From positions 2,857,584 to 2,921,583 of the forward strand of contig OY482850.1 of the NCBI GenBank assembly GCA_960531495.1: a DNA stretch of 64,000 nt, read 5' to 3'. Source of the DNA: Zeus faber (taxonomy: Eukaryota > Chordata > Actinopteri > Zeiformes > Zeidae). Numbering within the stretch: position 1 is the first letter of the stretch; the number at the start of each line of letters is the position of its first letter. The notes below the pieces were generated by a model that saw only the letters and a program-made list of their open reading frames with translations, was not told the origin of the DNA and did no database searches. Made by a program: the position numbers and the translations under genes. Shown in pieces: positions 33,499-44,240 of this stretch.

Positions 33499-33797
33499 GA
33501 GACAAGTGGGCCGTCCTGAAGTAAGCACACCCAGGGCATCTGGGTTTAATAGCCAAAACAGGATGGCCTGAATGTCACACCATGTCCCCTGCCAAGCATC
33601 GTCCATCACTGTTTTTATTCTCTTGTTTAGTAAGTTTACACTGTTTAATAATGTTTTTACACCACCTGATGAGGTGTTACACTGTCTGTGATATTTTATT
33701 TTTATACCAGAACATATTATGATGAATACACCTGTGAAGTATTGTTGTAATGTAATGCAATGGCTCTGAGCCCACAATGTGAATGCCACCCAGCCAT
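33499..33797 (+). other. ERV-2 region after env
   Basis: Non-coding 3' part of ERV-2, interrupted at 33797 by ERV-C; it resumes at 39979. Confidence 0.6.
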
Positions 33798-34167
33798 TGA
33801 GGTGTCTGGGAATGAGTAGCGTCCCAAGACAGTGCCCATTGTATAAAATAATAACTATTAACAGACGGTGCCAGGGGTCTCAAGAGAAAGACAGAGCCCA
33901 TTGTCAGGGGTCCTGGTGATAAGGGAGGTGAAAACGTGAACGGTGACCTATGTAGGGGAATCCGATGGTCAACATTGTATCTGGCTTAGCATAAAAGCAC
34001 CTGCCTGAGTGTCATTCGACAGAGAATCCATCCGGCTTGGTTCTCTCCTGGGCATCCTAGGCAAGTCCAGTCTGATGCTGTTCTTTTGTAATAAATCTAT
34101 TATTTTACTCAAGTCAGCGTCAGCGGTCTCTCCTTCATCAACACATCAAATTCATCAAGAAACTACA
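33798..34167 (+). repeat. ERV-C 5' LTR
   Basis: Starts TGAGGTGTCT and ends AACTACA. A CATAAAAG element near 33990 is a candidate TATA box and TAATAAA near 34091 the polyadenylation signal. Confidence 0.95.
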
Positions 34168-34170
34168 AAG

Positions 34171-34188
34171 TGGCGTCACAAACTAGGA
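34171..34188 (+). promoter_or_regulatory. ERV-C primer binding site, tRNA-Ser(CGA) type
   Basis: TGGCGTCACAAACTAGGA follows the LTR after AAG. It resembles the complement of the 3' end of vertebrate tRNA-Ser(CGA) (recalled), with one substitution and one inserted T. ERV-D has the same type. Confidence 0.6.
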
Positions 34189-35447
34189 TCTGCTGGGCCT
34201 CACCTGCCGATGCTGCCTGCTCCAGCAAATTACCACTCGCAGGGTGAGTGTTACCTCAAAAAATCGAGCTGTGTGTGGTTTTTGAAGTGGTAGTATTTTG
34301 GGCAGATACGCTGCACTGACAAGAGCAAAACTGTGCGGACATGGAGATGATGTGTTGATGTGTAAAGTGAGTTTCCATCTAAATTGGGGTTTATTAAGAT
34401 GTAAAAGACGTAAATAAGGAGAATAAGAGAATAATGAACGAAGAAAGAGAAAATTAAATTGAAATAGAGAATAGAGACGAGAGAATTAAAAGATGAAGTT
34501 AAAAGTAAAAGATAAAGGCTTAAAAAAGATGTGGAAAAATTAGAACTAAAAAATAATTGTAGAATGGCAGAACTAGTAGCCAAAAGTTATTTAAATAACC
34601 ATGCAAGATTAATGGATACAGGCCCCATAACTCCTTAAAAAGTAAGACATGTGTACATTAAATGCTGCGTAAAAGTTGGCCGAATGAAAATATTATATAG
34701 TCAAATCTAGGTAGGAAAAAGAAAGAGGAAATAACCCTGGCCAGGGGAATTGACTCAAAATAAAATTTATGAATGAAGATGAAAAAGGATAAAAAAGAGA
34801 TAAAAGTTAAAAGCCTAGAGTAAGATGAAAATGATGAAAAGTGAAACAGAGATAAAAGTTAAAAGTCTAAAGTTAGATGAAAAAGATGAAAAGTGAAGTA
34901 AAAAGAGTTACAAGTTAAAGGCTTAAAGGATGAAAAATAAAGTTTGAGAAAAAATGGGGAAAAGCAGGGCTAAACCAGCCTAAGAGAATAAATGCATGCT
35001 GAAGGAATCTGATTAAAAGGATAATTTGTTAAAAGTTTGGCCAAAGTGAAAATGTAAAAGTCTGGCTAAAGTGAAAATCTTGATGAAATTAGAAAAGTAT
35101 ACATAAGTCGACGTTAAAGTAGAGTCAAGCACTGTTTAAGTTTTTGGAGAATTTGATGTACTGCCGGTCAGATATGTCTTTTTCCTGTTGGGGTGTGAGT
35201 GTGCCTGTGTGTGTGTGTGTGTGTGTGCCGGCTAAAGAGATGTGAAGAGATTTGTGTATTGTTCGTGTATATGTGTAAATGTTAATAGAATACATGGGTT
35301 ATTAAATAGGTATACATATGTGGTGAGCAGTTAAATAATATATAAAAGAAACATTTCTTGCCCCTTTAGTGATAAATATATATGATCCTGTTTATGGACT
35401 TTGTAAAGCTGATAATAAAGATTATGAGCTTTTCTTAAAGGACGTTT

Positions 35448-35637
35448 GATAAATATATATGAGCCTTTTTCTTTAAAGGACGTTAGATAAATATATATGA
35501 GCCTTTTTCTTTAAAGGACGTTTGATAAATATATATGAGCCTTTTTCTTTAAAGGACGTTAGATAAATATATATGAGCCTTTTTCGTTAAAGGACGTTTG
35601 ATAAATATATATGAGCCTTTTTCTTTCAAGGACGTTT
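35448..35637 (+). repeat. 38-bp tandem repeat, 5 copies
   Basis: Unit starts GATAAATATATATGAGCC and ends AAAGGACGTT. Successive copies alternate between GTTTGAT and GTTAGAT at the junction, implying that the real unit is a 76-bp dimer. Confidence 0.88.
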
Positions 35638-35905
35638 TATACATTTGATAAAGGATACGAACCTTCACAGGACTTTTTATATTTGATAAACAAAATAACC
35701 CTTCTTGAGAGAAGGACTAGAATCACCAGAAACAGTCTGCCTACACATGCATGTACACATTCAGAAAATAAAAGAGAATCTCCTGCTCTGAATTATGGGT
35801 AGGATTTGTCCATTGTTGGTTGGTGTGTGAGTTTTTTCTCTTCGTGCTTGGAGTGTGTGACAGTGCTTGTCGTGAGTTCTGTTGGCTAAAGTAGCAGATA
35901 GTCTT

Positions 35906-36103
35906 ACATTACATTTCGTAGACGCTTTTATCCAAAGCGACTTACAATTATTCAAACACCGACGGACGCAGCCATCAGGAGCAATGAGGGGTTAAGTGTC
36001 TTGCTCAAGGACACTACAGCATGCTAGCAGGAGGAGCCTGGGATCAAACCAGCAACCTTTAGATTACTAGACGACCAGCTCTACCTCCTGAGCTACCGTC
36101 ACC
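35906..36103 (-). repeat. tRNA-derived SINE, copy 3
   Basis: Reverse-oriented copy of the SINE at 1809 and 8588, with the same CGCTTTTATCCAAAGCGAC tail and tRNA-like head (B box GGTTTGATCCC). It lies in the ERV-C leader, so it postdates that provirus or was carried by it. Confidence 0.9.
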
Positions 36104-36896
36104 TTGGTGAAATAGAAGGAACAGTGGGATTTTTGATGCAAGAGAAGAGGTTTTGTGTTTCCGCTGCTGAGTGAAGGGAACTAGCTTTGATTTATGACTC
36201 TTTGTGTGGCCTAGGGGAGCTGAAACAGGATGTTTGTTCGCTGACAACCAGTGCAAACTGGAAGGTGTGACTACATTTAAGAGGTGGAGCAAGGGGTGGC
36301 GCTTAGTCGACTCCCCCTGACAAGAGGGTGTTGAAAAGAAGCTCCCTTCTCTCTCTCTCCTTTCTTAGTATGATAGAAGGAAATAAATAAATAAAAAGAG
36401 AAATACAATTAAATAGGAATATAGAACAAAAATAATGAATTAGAGGTGATATTAGATTCACTAATATACTCTTTTAATTTAAATGCATCGTATGAATAAA
36501 AGTAAAACATTGCGTGCATAGCGTTTGCAATTAGTTAATGAGAAACTTGGCAACGGACTGACTAATCAAGGCATTCACCTAATTAATGGAGTATTATTGA
36601 TTTGATTGATCACATGCGGAAAAACTGATTTTATTTAAATACGGTTGAGTGCTGTGAATAATGGTTTCATTATCTGAGTATGGTCTACCTTGATTGAGGC
36701 TGTTTTGAGGGTGAACATTGATGGACATTTAAGATAAATGAGTATGATCAGATGTATCAGATCATGAACAAGTGAAGTTGCTTTCATAAGTGGGTTCCTT
36801 TGGGGTTGGTAAATTCACTTGTTTTTGGTTGAGTGTGATTACACGGTGCTTTATAAATAATTTTTAAATAAATCAATTAGAGTTACAATAAAAGAA

Positions 36897-37646
36897 ATGG
36901 ATACAAGAATAACAAAAGTAGTCACTCCTATTGATGTAGTGCGAAATAATAATCCCCTTGTTAAAAATATTGCAAAAATCTCAGGAAAATGGAGCAAACG
37001 GTGGCCTGACATTGAACAACCATGGCCAGCTGAAGGAATTCTTAATCCGGATGTGATTAAAACAATGCAGGTGCTTGTGTCCACATATAAAGTAAATCAA
37101 AAGAGAGGAAAGAGACGCACAGAGAAAAGACAAACGGAACTTGGCATTCTACATCCGTTCGTAAAGGAGGGACAGACATGGTTCGAAGCTGCAAAGGAAA
37201 AAAGAGATCAAAGTAGACAAGAAATAAAGAAAAATGAAAAGGAAGCAGAAAAATTGATGAAGAAGATTACCGCACCCTTCTCACATACAGCATCTGTAAA
37301 GAAGCCCCCGCCTTATGAGAAGTTCACTGATGTTTATCCTCAGCTCCCAGTGATGACAACGGAGGGCAACTATCTTTTCAAAGATGAGGATGAGCAAATA
37401 ATAGAGATGGGCAAGGCTACAACAACCATAAAGATGTATCCAAGCTCTAACAGTACCAAGAGAAGGAACCGTTTGGGAAGCAGGCAACAAGTCAGAAGCC
37501 TGGAAATAGGAGAAGAGAGTGTGAGTGACTCGGACGAAGCTATTGGAGGATACGACCCCGCAGTCAGATGGATGTGGGCTAAAGCGGAGGAAGGAACAAG
37601 ACCAGGAGACTCTCAGAAAACTCAACCAAATACAGTTGGTGGATAA
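36897..37646 (+). pseudogene. ERV-C gag, N-terminal part open
   Basis: An ATG at 36897 opens 249 codons. The first 125 residues are matrix-like and helical with many Lys and Arg (RGKRRTEKRQ near residue 70, KEKRDQSRQEIKKNEKEAEKL near 100-120). A PPPY late-domain motif sits at residues 137-140, then YPQLPV, then an acidic linker. The frame stops where capsid should begin, and the following 250 bp holds no capsid or zinc knuckle. The N-terminus could still be translated. It resembles the gag of class I ERVs but differs in sequence from ERV-1 and ERV-2 gag, as expected from its different primer type. Confidence 0.72.
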
Positions 37647-37879
37647 GAAGAATGAAGATAAGAAGGCCAAAGAGAAGGTTTATAGATGAGCTGAATAGAA
37701 AGAATTGTAGGTAGATAATGCACTGCGGCGCCCCTAAGGGGAGCAGCCGAAAGGAGAGGATTCTTGGTGGTGGAATGAGGAAGTACAGGAGCAGCTATGA
37801 AGATAAACACTGATGATTATCTTGATAAAGACTGTGACATTGAGAAAAGTGTGCCACATATGACTTTAATGGTGGCTGA

Positions 37880-38520
37880 AGGAGTTGAGCAGAAGCATGT
37901 TGAGAAATCATGAAGGACTGATGGTAGCAACCCGAGACCTACTAGGTCTGATGATTCAGGAAGACCATGGGTTAGCCCATGTTGCAAGGGGGGAGGTAAG
38001 ACGAAAAATCACGAAATGTGATTTTGAGTATGGTTTTTGGGCTTTTGGTACTTGCTTGAGCAAATTGAGATGTCATTGGCAGATGTACAATCGGTCTTAA
38101 AAACAATGTTCGGAGGGGTGTGAAGAGTTCACCCGGTCAGATTCCAACTCCGACAGGTCCCATGCGTGAGTTGGTTATGGATTTTGTTGACATGATAAGA
38201 CCAGTAGGAGGTAAAAGATACATGTTAGTTGGCGTGGATAGATTTTCACAGTGGACTGAGGCATGTCCAACCAAGCGTAAAGATGCTCAGTCAGTTGGCA
38301 AGCCAAGTTCTTGTGTCGTGAGGTCATAAGCAGGTGGGGACTTCCAGATCGCATATCTTCAGATAATGGGAAAGAGTTTGTGGATAAACCAGTAAAATGA
38401 ATTCAGCAAAAATTGGGAATTAAACAATGTCTGTTCATCTGGAGCTGTTCATCATCTGCAAAGCCAAGGTGATTGTGAAAAATTGAATGGTGTGCTGAAA
38501 AATTGCATTGTTAAACCTGT
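37880..38520 (+). pseudogene. ERV-C integrase fragment
   Basis: A zinc-binding part with QEDHGLAHVARGEVRRKI near 37955-38010 (His pair) and a degraded Cys pair is followed by the core: PTGPMRELVMDFVDMIRPVGGKRYMLVGVDRFSQW at 38150-38255 (first Asp), SSDNGKEFVD near 38355 (second Asp) and the SQGDCEKLNG region near 38462 (Glu). Frames change at about 38110, 38300 and 38400. Everything between gag and integrase is missing. The C-terminal domain is not recognisable. Confidence 0.75.
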
Positions 38521-39605
38521 CAGTATACAGGTCTGAATTGGCATAAGAGGTGTGTAGTTAGGAGCTAACACTATCAGAGAAAAATCTATTCTGAATATCT
38601 GATTCCATCATAGACTAGAGTCCATTTTTAATCAAGAAAATGCTTGGACAAAGGGGGGAAAAGGAAAATGTTAATCATATATTGGAATAATTTTAAAGTG
38701 TAATGCAAAAGTGAAATTATTATACTGTATTTGAAGTGTGTGCAAGATACTGGCTGGTGAATTTTTCTTCCAGGACCAGAATGAGGTTGGCTGTGTCCAG
38801 AGATCCTAACAGCCTAATGGACTTGAACACGCAAACATGGACATTCAAAAATGGAGGAAGAAAATGGACGACGGACCCTGAATGAGGACATCATGATCAG
38901 GAGTGTCGAGTGAAATAGCATTGACGATTGATGGTGTTAAAAAGCAACAGTTCTATACATACATAGGTGTTATGCAGGTTTTTATAATATTGGAGTTTGT
39001 TTATTACAATGCAACTTGTATTATTGATGAAAAGTCTGTACAGTAGATATTTTTAGCAAGACATATTACTTTGATTTAGTATGGTTTTCTTTGAAGTTTT
39101 CTGTAACAGGGTGAAATGGATATATTGGGACCTCAGGTATTTTGTTTTTTTGCGGGGTTTTGAGGGACATTGTTGATAGGCAGGGACAGGTTCATTGGAG
39201 GGTCCGATGGGTTGACCAGCCTGACGTTGGACAACATTTTTTACTTATTTCTGAGGTTCCGAATGTATGCATTTACATGTAACATCCTGTACAGTTGTCT
39301 AAACCCTTCTTCTTTGTGGTTAATTGATTTGGAGTGCAATAGGTGGTTGCCTGGGGCAGAGGAACCGTGAGAGAATTTTCCTGTCTTGATTGTTGTTGAA
39401 AGAACTAAGAAAGGAAGCTGCCAGATGGGTTTTTTGCTCTCACACGCCACAAATGTATTGTATTGCTACGACTAAGCATGTTCAAAAGGGTATATTATAA
39501 TCAGTCTGTTTGTTAGTATGTGATTTCTATTCAGCCAATTATCGTCGTAACTTCAATGACTCTTCTCTCTGTCGAGACTTTGTGTAGTCTCGAAGGGGGG
39601 AAATA
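38521..39605 (+). other. ERV-C 3' interior, unassigned, with polypurine tract
   Basis: No env ORF or transmembrane motif recognised. GAAGGGGGGAAA at about 39591-39602, just before the LTR, is the polypurine tract. Confidence 0.55.
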
Positions 39606-39978
39606 TGAGGTGTCTGGGAATGAGTAGCGTCCCAAGACAGTGCCCATTGTATAAAATAATAATTATTAGCAGACGGTGCCAGGGGTCTCAAGAGAAAGAC
39701 AGAGCCCATTGTCAGGGGTCCTGGTGATGAGGGAGGTGAAAACGTGAACGGTGACCTATATAGGGGAATCCGATGGTCAACATTGTATCTGGCTTAGCAT
39801 AAAAGCACCTGCCTGAGTGTCATTCGACAGAGAATCCATCCGGCTTGGTTCTCTCCTGGGCATCCTAGGCAAGTCCAGTCTGATACTGTTCTTTTGTAAT
39901 AAATCTATTATTTTACTCAAGTCAGCATCAGGGGTCTCTCCTTCTTCATCAACACATCAAATTCATCAAGAAACTACA
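39606..39978 (+). repeat. ERV-C 3' LTR
   Basis: Same ends as the 5' LTR, with a 3-bp TTC insertion near 39942 and seven substitutions. Confidence 0.95.
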
Positions 39979-40070
39979 CCATAAGTTGGGTGTGAGTAGG
40001 TTTTTCCCCCAGAAATAGTCATGGTCTGGGGGATATCCCTACTCATTTGTGAGGAATTGTAGATCGATAC
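39979..40070 (+). other. ERV-2 3' end and start of its 3' LTR
   Basis: Resumes ERV-2 after the CCAT duplication. GAGGAAT precedes TGTAGATCGATAC (40058-40070), probably the first 13 bases of the ERV-2 3' LTR, where ERV-D is inserted. The rest of that LTR is at 57868-58269. Confidence 0.55.
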
Positions 40071-40501
40071 AAAGCAGCGCTTGGATTGATCTGATATCAT
40101 TTCTGAAGACAGCAGATATTTTTTTATACAAAAAAACAGGGTGTGGCTTGGGTCAGAAGTCCCTTACAAGTCTGCGCCCCCCAACTCTTTCCTTGGGTGC
40201 CACTCTCAAACAGTGAAATTCACAGGTACTTGCAAACTTGACATGGCAGACGCAGATTGCATGACAATGCACCTCTAGGCTCCCCTGTTGAGTTTCTTCA
40301 TCTCCATAGAAGGTAAATTGAGCCAAATGTGATCTGATTCTTTTATGTTAGAATTGACATTGTAGGGAGCAAAAAAATTTCTCTTTACATAAACTCTGGG
40401 GGGTTCCTGAGGAAACAGAGACAAATGTTTTAAAACACCCCTCTGGAGGTAGAGGCCTTTGTCCTCAATCAAAATTGTTGATCATATGCATTTTTCTCTT
40501 A
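40071..40501 (-). repeat. ERV-D 3' LTR, truncated
   Basis: Matches 57441-57867. The segment equivalent to 57319-57440 (the LTR end with the polyadenylation region) is missing. A purine-rich tract (minus strand GAGCAAGAGGAGGACA, about 40504-40519) precedes it. Confidence 0.88.
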
Positions 40502-41089
40502 AATGTCCTCCTCTTGCTCCTACTGGAACAACACCATAAGGAAAAATGCAGGAATGCTAAAAATTCCATATAATGTAAATTGGATACAATACAATTATAC
40601 TTCAGAGATATCGTTCAATTATATCTTATTGGAATCTACTGGAAAATATCCGCATCTAATACTAAATTTAACTATATAAACTCATAACCAAATTCCAGAT
40701 ATAATTCAAGGATATCTCCACCTCAAATTGGCCAAACCTCTGTTCTCACATTTGGCTGGAGAAAAGTAAAAGACCAGTAAGGGTTACCTACTATATTATG
40801 ACAACACACAAGACAATAAAACCCTGGTCATACAGGTCACACAATCCTGTGTGGCCATCTTACATCTTACAATTCTAACTAGCAAACACAACAATATCAA
40901 AAAAAAAAATCATGAATCACATAATGAAATAAAACAAAATAAGCATAGAGATTTCTCTAATTCATAATGCTATGCAGATTAATCAATGATTATCACTTAA
41001 TAATGACAACAGCAAAATTCATTGTGCACGTAATGACTAATACATCCTATAAGTAGGGATAACCATAATTAGACAAACATCTCCATATT

Positions 41090-42444
41090 TCAGCATCTCA
41101 GCGTCTCAACCTCTTCGTTATTAAAAGGTGGGTTCCACTCATCTACTGGTATGGAGACAAACTGTCCCGTCACCATATTAGTAATCATTTTACGAAGGAT
41201 AGGCACTATACACGCTAGACAGCAACATAGCATTAAACACATTACCACAACAGGTGTCAATATCTTTATGAGCGTAGAAATCCATGGCCCCAGTGCATTT
41301 CTTAGCCAAGCAAATGGGTCCCAAGTGTTAGCTTGATCTTTCAATTCTTGTTTAACAGCTTCTTCTGCTAGGATAGTTGTATAAATGAACAGTAACAACC
41401 TATAATGTATGATATGTAACCACTTAAAAGCTGTAGATGTGTTCTGCACCACCTACAATCCTATACTCTGCTGGAACCGATGTTACGGACATATATGTTT
41501 CTGATCGTCTTACACGCACATCTCGATGGGTCTTGGTCAGATTATACATGTAAACTGGCATATCTAACATAACTGCTGTGCAAATGCCAGCCCAGTTCCT
41601 GGGCAGACTTTCATACGCCATGTGTCCACATAACCAATAGATATCAGGAATTGTTGCTTGTCCCATTGAAAAATTTACCTGAATTTGGTTACATGATGTG
41701 GTTATCCCCACTGAATTCCAGGGTAACAATTACTTCTTCTATCGGAACAAATGGATTGAAAACACAAGGGGTGAATTACTCCAGCTTGTGGACGGACTAT
41801 AATTGAGGAGGCTAGAACAACAGTTAGAGTAGTAACCAATCTTCACCATACATTAGTGCAGTTCAATTGTCCTACAGAAAGATTATAGTGGAATGGCTTT
41901 ATCAGTTTACCGTTTTGCTTCATCTCAACAGAATGTGTCATACCTCTATCAATATGATTATATATTAGGTCAGTCAAATTAATATACAGTAAGTTGGAAA
42001 ATTTGTAGCCCTTGCTAAACATCTAGATTCTTCCCATGAGGTTGATACACAGTAGGTGAGAGGAGAAATGGAGCTTGCACTGAGTGAGGCATTTTACTAT
42101 ATACATAACAGGAATGATTCGCACCATACTCTTCTTTAACTGAATGATTCAAAGATCTCCACCACATATTTTGTTGAAATGAATGCCCAGTGGAGTCAAC
42201 TTCTAACCATGAGTGGACTGTGTTAGTGACAGAACGTTCATTTCTCACTGGGGGCTCTTCTTCTGGATCTGATGTGAGTGAGAGTGGGGCGGGGGAGCGG
42301 CTATTATTTAAGTCTCACTGCGGAACTGTGTTCCAGGGTTGGATGATTAACAGGACGATGGCAATCATGATAAGAAAGATGATAACACAGACGTGACCAA
42401 TCTTTTCCTGGTGATGGGGCACGTAGAAATACTGTAGTGGCATA
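41090..42444 (-). pseudogene. ERV-D env, shortened and frameshifted
   Basis: Starts at an ATG (42444) with a short N-terminus and a hydrophobic leader (CVIIFLIMIAIVLLII) near 42390. Surface-unit pieces follow (42248-42015, 41729-41424) with WWRSLNHS and ICTAVMLDMPVYMYNLT. The terminal frame (41452-41090) has WDPFAWLRNALGPWISTL, a long membrane span (LTPVVVMCLMLCCCLACIVPIL) and a short tail. SU runs almost directly from SVTSVPAEYRIVGGAEHI into the membrane-proximal part; fusion peptide, heptad helix and CX6CC are absent. About 1.35 kb against about 1.8 kb expected. Confidence 0.75.
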
Positions 42445-43460
42445 TTCTCTTCACAGAACAGAGGTTACTAGCACATATCCCGCAAGGATCGTGATCTCAG
42501 TTCACGTCCGATGATTCTCCGTTGTCGTCGTTTATCTGGTCCTCTGGAAGGTTGCGGACTTTCTTGCAATGGGATGCGTGTACCCACATTAGTCATTCTG
42601 CCACCTTAACTGCCGCTGCGGTAGTGAGGAGGATTTGGAATGGTCCCAGGAATCTGACGGAGTTCCAGCTTTTCCTTCCGAAGTTGCGGATCAACACCCA
42701 GTCACCTGGTTGGAGGTTGTGTAGTGGTCCTTCAAGTGGGACGGGTAGAGCTGCTTTGACCTGGAACCACACAGACTTCAACACTTGCGTGAGAGACATA
42801 CAAAATGACAACATTACTTGATCAACGTGATGTAATTAATTCGTGGCTTTAACGGAGGGAGACAAACCTAATCGCATTGGCCTCCCGGTCAGCACTTCAT
42901 GCAGAGACGGTCCTGTCACACCATGTGATCGTCCTTGCATTCCCATCATTACTAATGGCAGGCATGAAACCCAATCAAGTTTGGTTTCAGCGTTTTCATC
43001 AGTTTATTTTTTATCATTCCATTTGCTCTTTCCACCGCACCCCCGCTTTATGGATGGTAAGAGCAATGAAACTTTATCTGGATCCCCAGATAAGCGGAGA
43101 GTTCCTTCAACGCCTGGTTTGCAAAGTGACTACCATTATCTGAGCTTACCTTCACCGGGATCCCCCAGCGTGGAATGATTTCGGTCAGTAGGGCTTTTGC
43201 CACGGCACGGGCGTCATTGGTCTTACATGGGAACACTTCGATCCATTTAGAGAACATGTCAATTATTACCAAACAATATTTCTTACCACGACAGGGAGTC
43301 AGCTCAATTAAGTCCATCATGAGGTGCTCGAAGGGAGCATTCGGAGTAGGGTGGGAAGAGCTGGTGGTGGAAACACCTCTACCTGCGTTGTTCCGTGCAT
43401 AAATAACACATTTTCTACAAAAATTGTTTACAAAAACCGTAAAGCCTGGGATTTCATAGT
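42445..43460 (-). pseudogene. ERV-D integrase
   Basis: Cys pair of the zinc domain in FCRKCVIYARNNAGRG near 43420, then core LMMDLIELTPCRGKKYCLVIIDMFSKWIEVF at about 43325-43230 (first Asp), SSDNGSHFANQAL near 43140 (second Asp), and CSYHP followed in another frame by the Glu helix near 43040. The C-terminal domain at 42814-42510 reads LQPGDWVLIRNFGRKSWNSVRFLGPFQILL. That is related to but distinct from the KRKWPEPRW type of ERV-1 and ERV-2, consistent with a separate lineage. Frameshifts near 43045 and 42830. Confidence 0.82.
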
Positions 43461-43499
43461 GTTTACTTAATTCCCCTTAATTCCCTACTTAATTCCCAT

Positions 43500-44240
43500 C
43501 CCCCCTTTTGACACATGGTCTTTACCATGTGTCAAATGTGCAAACTAGGGAAAAAGCCGTCCTGGGAGAAATGGTTTTCCTTCCGGACCATACTAAATGT
43601 CTTTGTTGCAGTAACCTTTTGTCTTCCACAACAATAGTTCAGAGTGGGATGCCTGTTTTTGGAGGGAAGCAAGGTTAGAAAAAAAATCGGAGTCCTCTCC
43701 ATCTGCGGGAGAGACGACCATTGTGAGAACACGAGCAGTGTTAGATGCAGTGGTGGCTTTGGCGGCTGCATGGGCACGAGCGTTACCTTTAGATATGGGG
43801 TCAGAGGCATTAGTTTGAGCAGCGCATTTACAAATTGTAACATGAGCTGGGAGGTTGATTGGCGTCCAGGAGGTTTTTCACAAGGTCAGCATTAGCAATT
43901 AATTTTCCAGCGGAGATTAAGAACCCTCTGTGGCGCCATAGGGTAACACCAAACGACTGTCAGTATAAATATTTACACTTTTCCATTTGGCAAAAATGCA
44001 TGCATGGTTTAGTGTAAACAATTCTGCAGCTTGGGCTGAAAGATGCCCAGGGAGCCTGGCAGATTCCAGGGTCTCAAATTGAGACACAACTGAATATGCC
44101 ACAAGCGGGTCACCAGCCGTTGACCTCTGTGCAGATCCGTCCTCAAAAAGTTCCATATCATAATTTACAAAAGCTTCAGTAGCAAGATCTGGGTGGGGCG
44201 AAACCAAACCAAAACCAAAATGGCTATTGCTGCCAAACAA
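43500..44240 (-). pseudogene. ERV-D RNase H and linker to integrase
   Basis: The minus-strand frame 44240-43917 holds the RNase H core: ELFEDGSAQRSTAGDPLVAYSVV near 44150 (first Asp), LSAQAAELFTLNHACIFAK near 44025 (Glu), and VNIYTDSRLVLPYGATEGS near 43950 (second Asp). The frame 43843-43532 contains the remaining linker before the integrase zinc domain. One or two frameshifts separate the pieces. A full RNase H distinguishes this provirus from ERV-2, which lost most of it. Confidence 0.78.

Larger units (their letters stand above)
34189..36896 (+). other. ERV-C leader, A-rich with tandem repeats
   Basis: Very A- and G-rich leader with repeated GATAAAAGTTAAAAG-type units (about 34440-34930), a GT run near 35210 and five copies of a 38-bp unit at about 35448-35637 (GATAAATATATATGAGCC...). 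A SINE is inserted at 35906-36103. No credible ORF before 36897. Confidence 0.6.
33798..39978 (+). mobile_element. ERV-C: recent LTR provirus with deleted pol and env
   Basis: Two LTRs of 370 and 373 bp (33798-34167, 39606-39978), flanked by the 4-bp duplication CCAT (33794-33797, 39979-39982). It sits inside ERV-2. The interior holds a primer binding site, an AT-rich leader with tandem repeats, a SINE, an open gag N-terminal frame, an integrase piece and a polypurine tract. RT, RNase H and env are not recognisable. The LTR pair differs at 7 bases plus one 3-bp indel (my count), about 2%, making it the youngest provirus here. Confidence 0.93.

Noticed and set aside
35448..35637. CRISPR-like array
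   Set aside because: Units are contiguous tandem repeats without unique spacers, in a vertebrate provirus leader.
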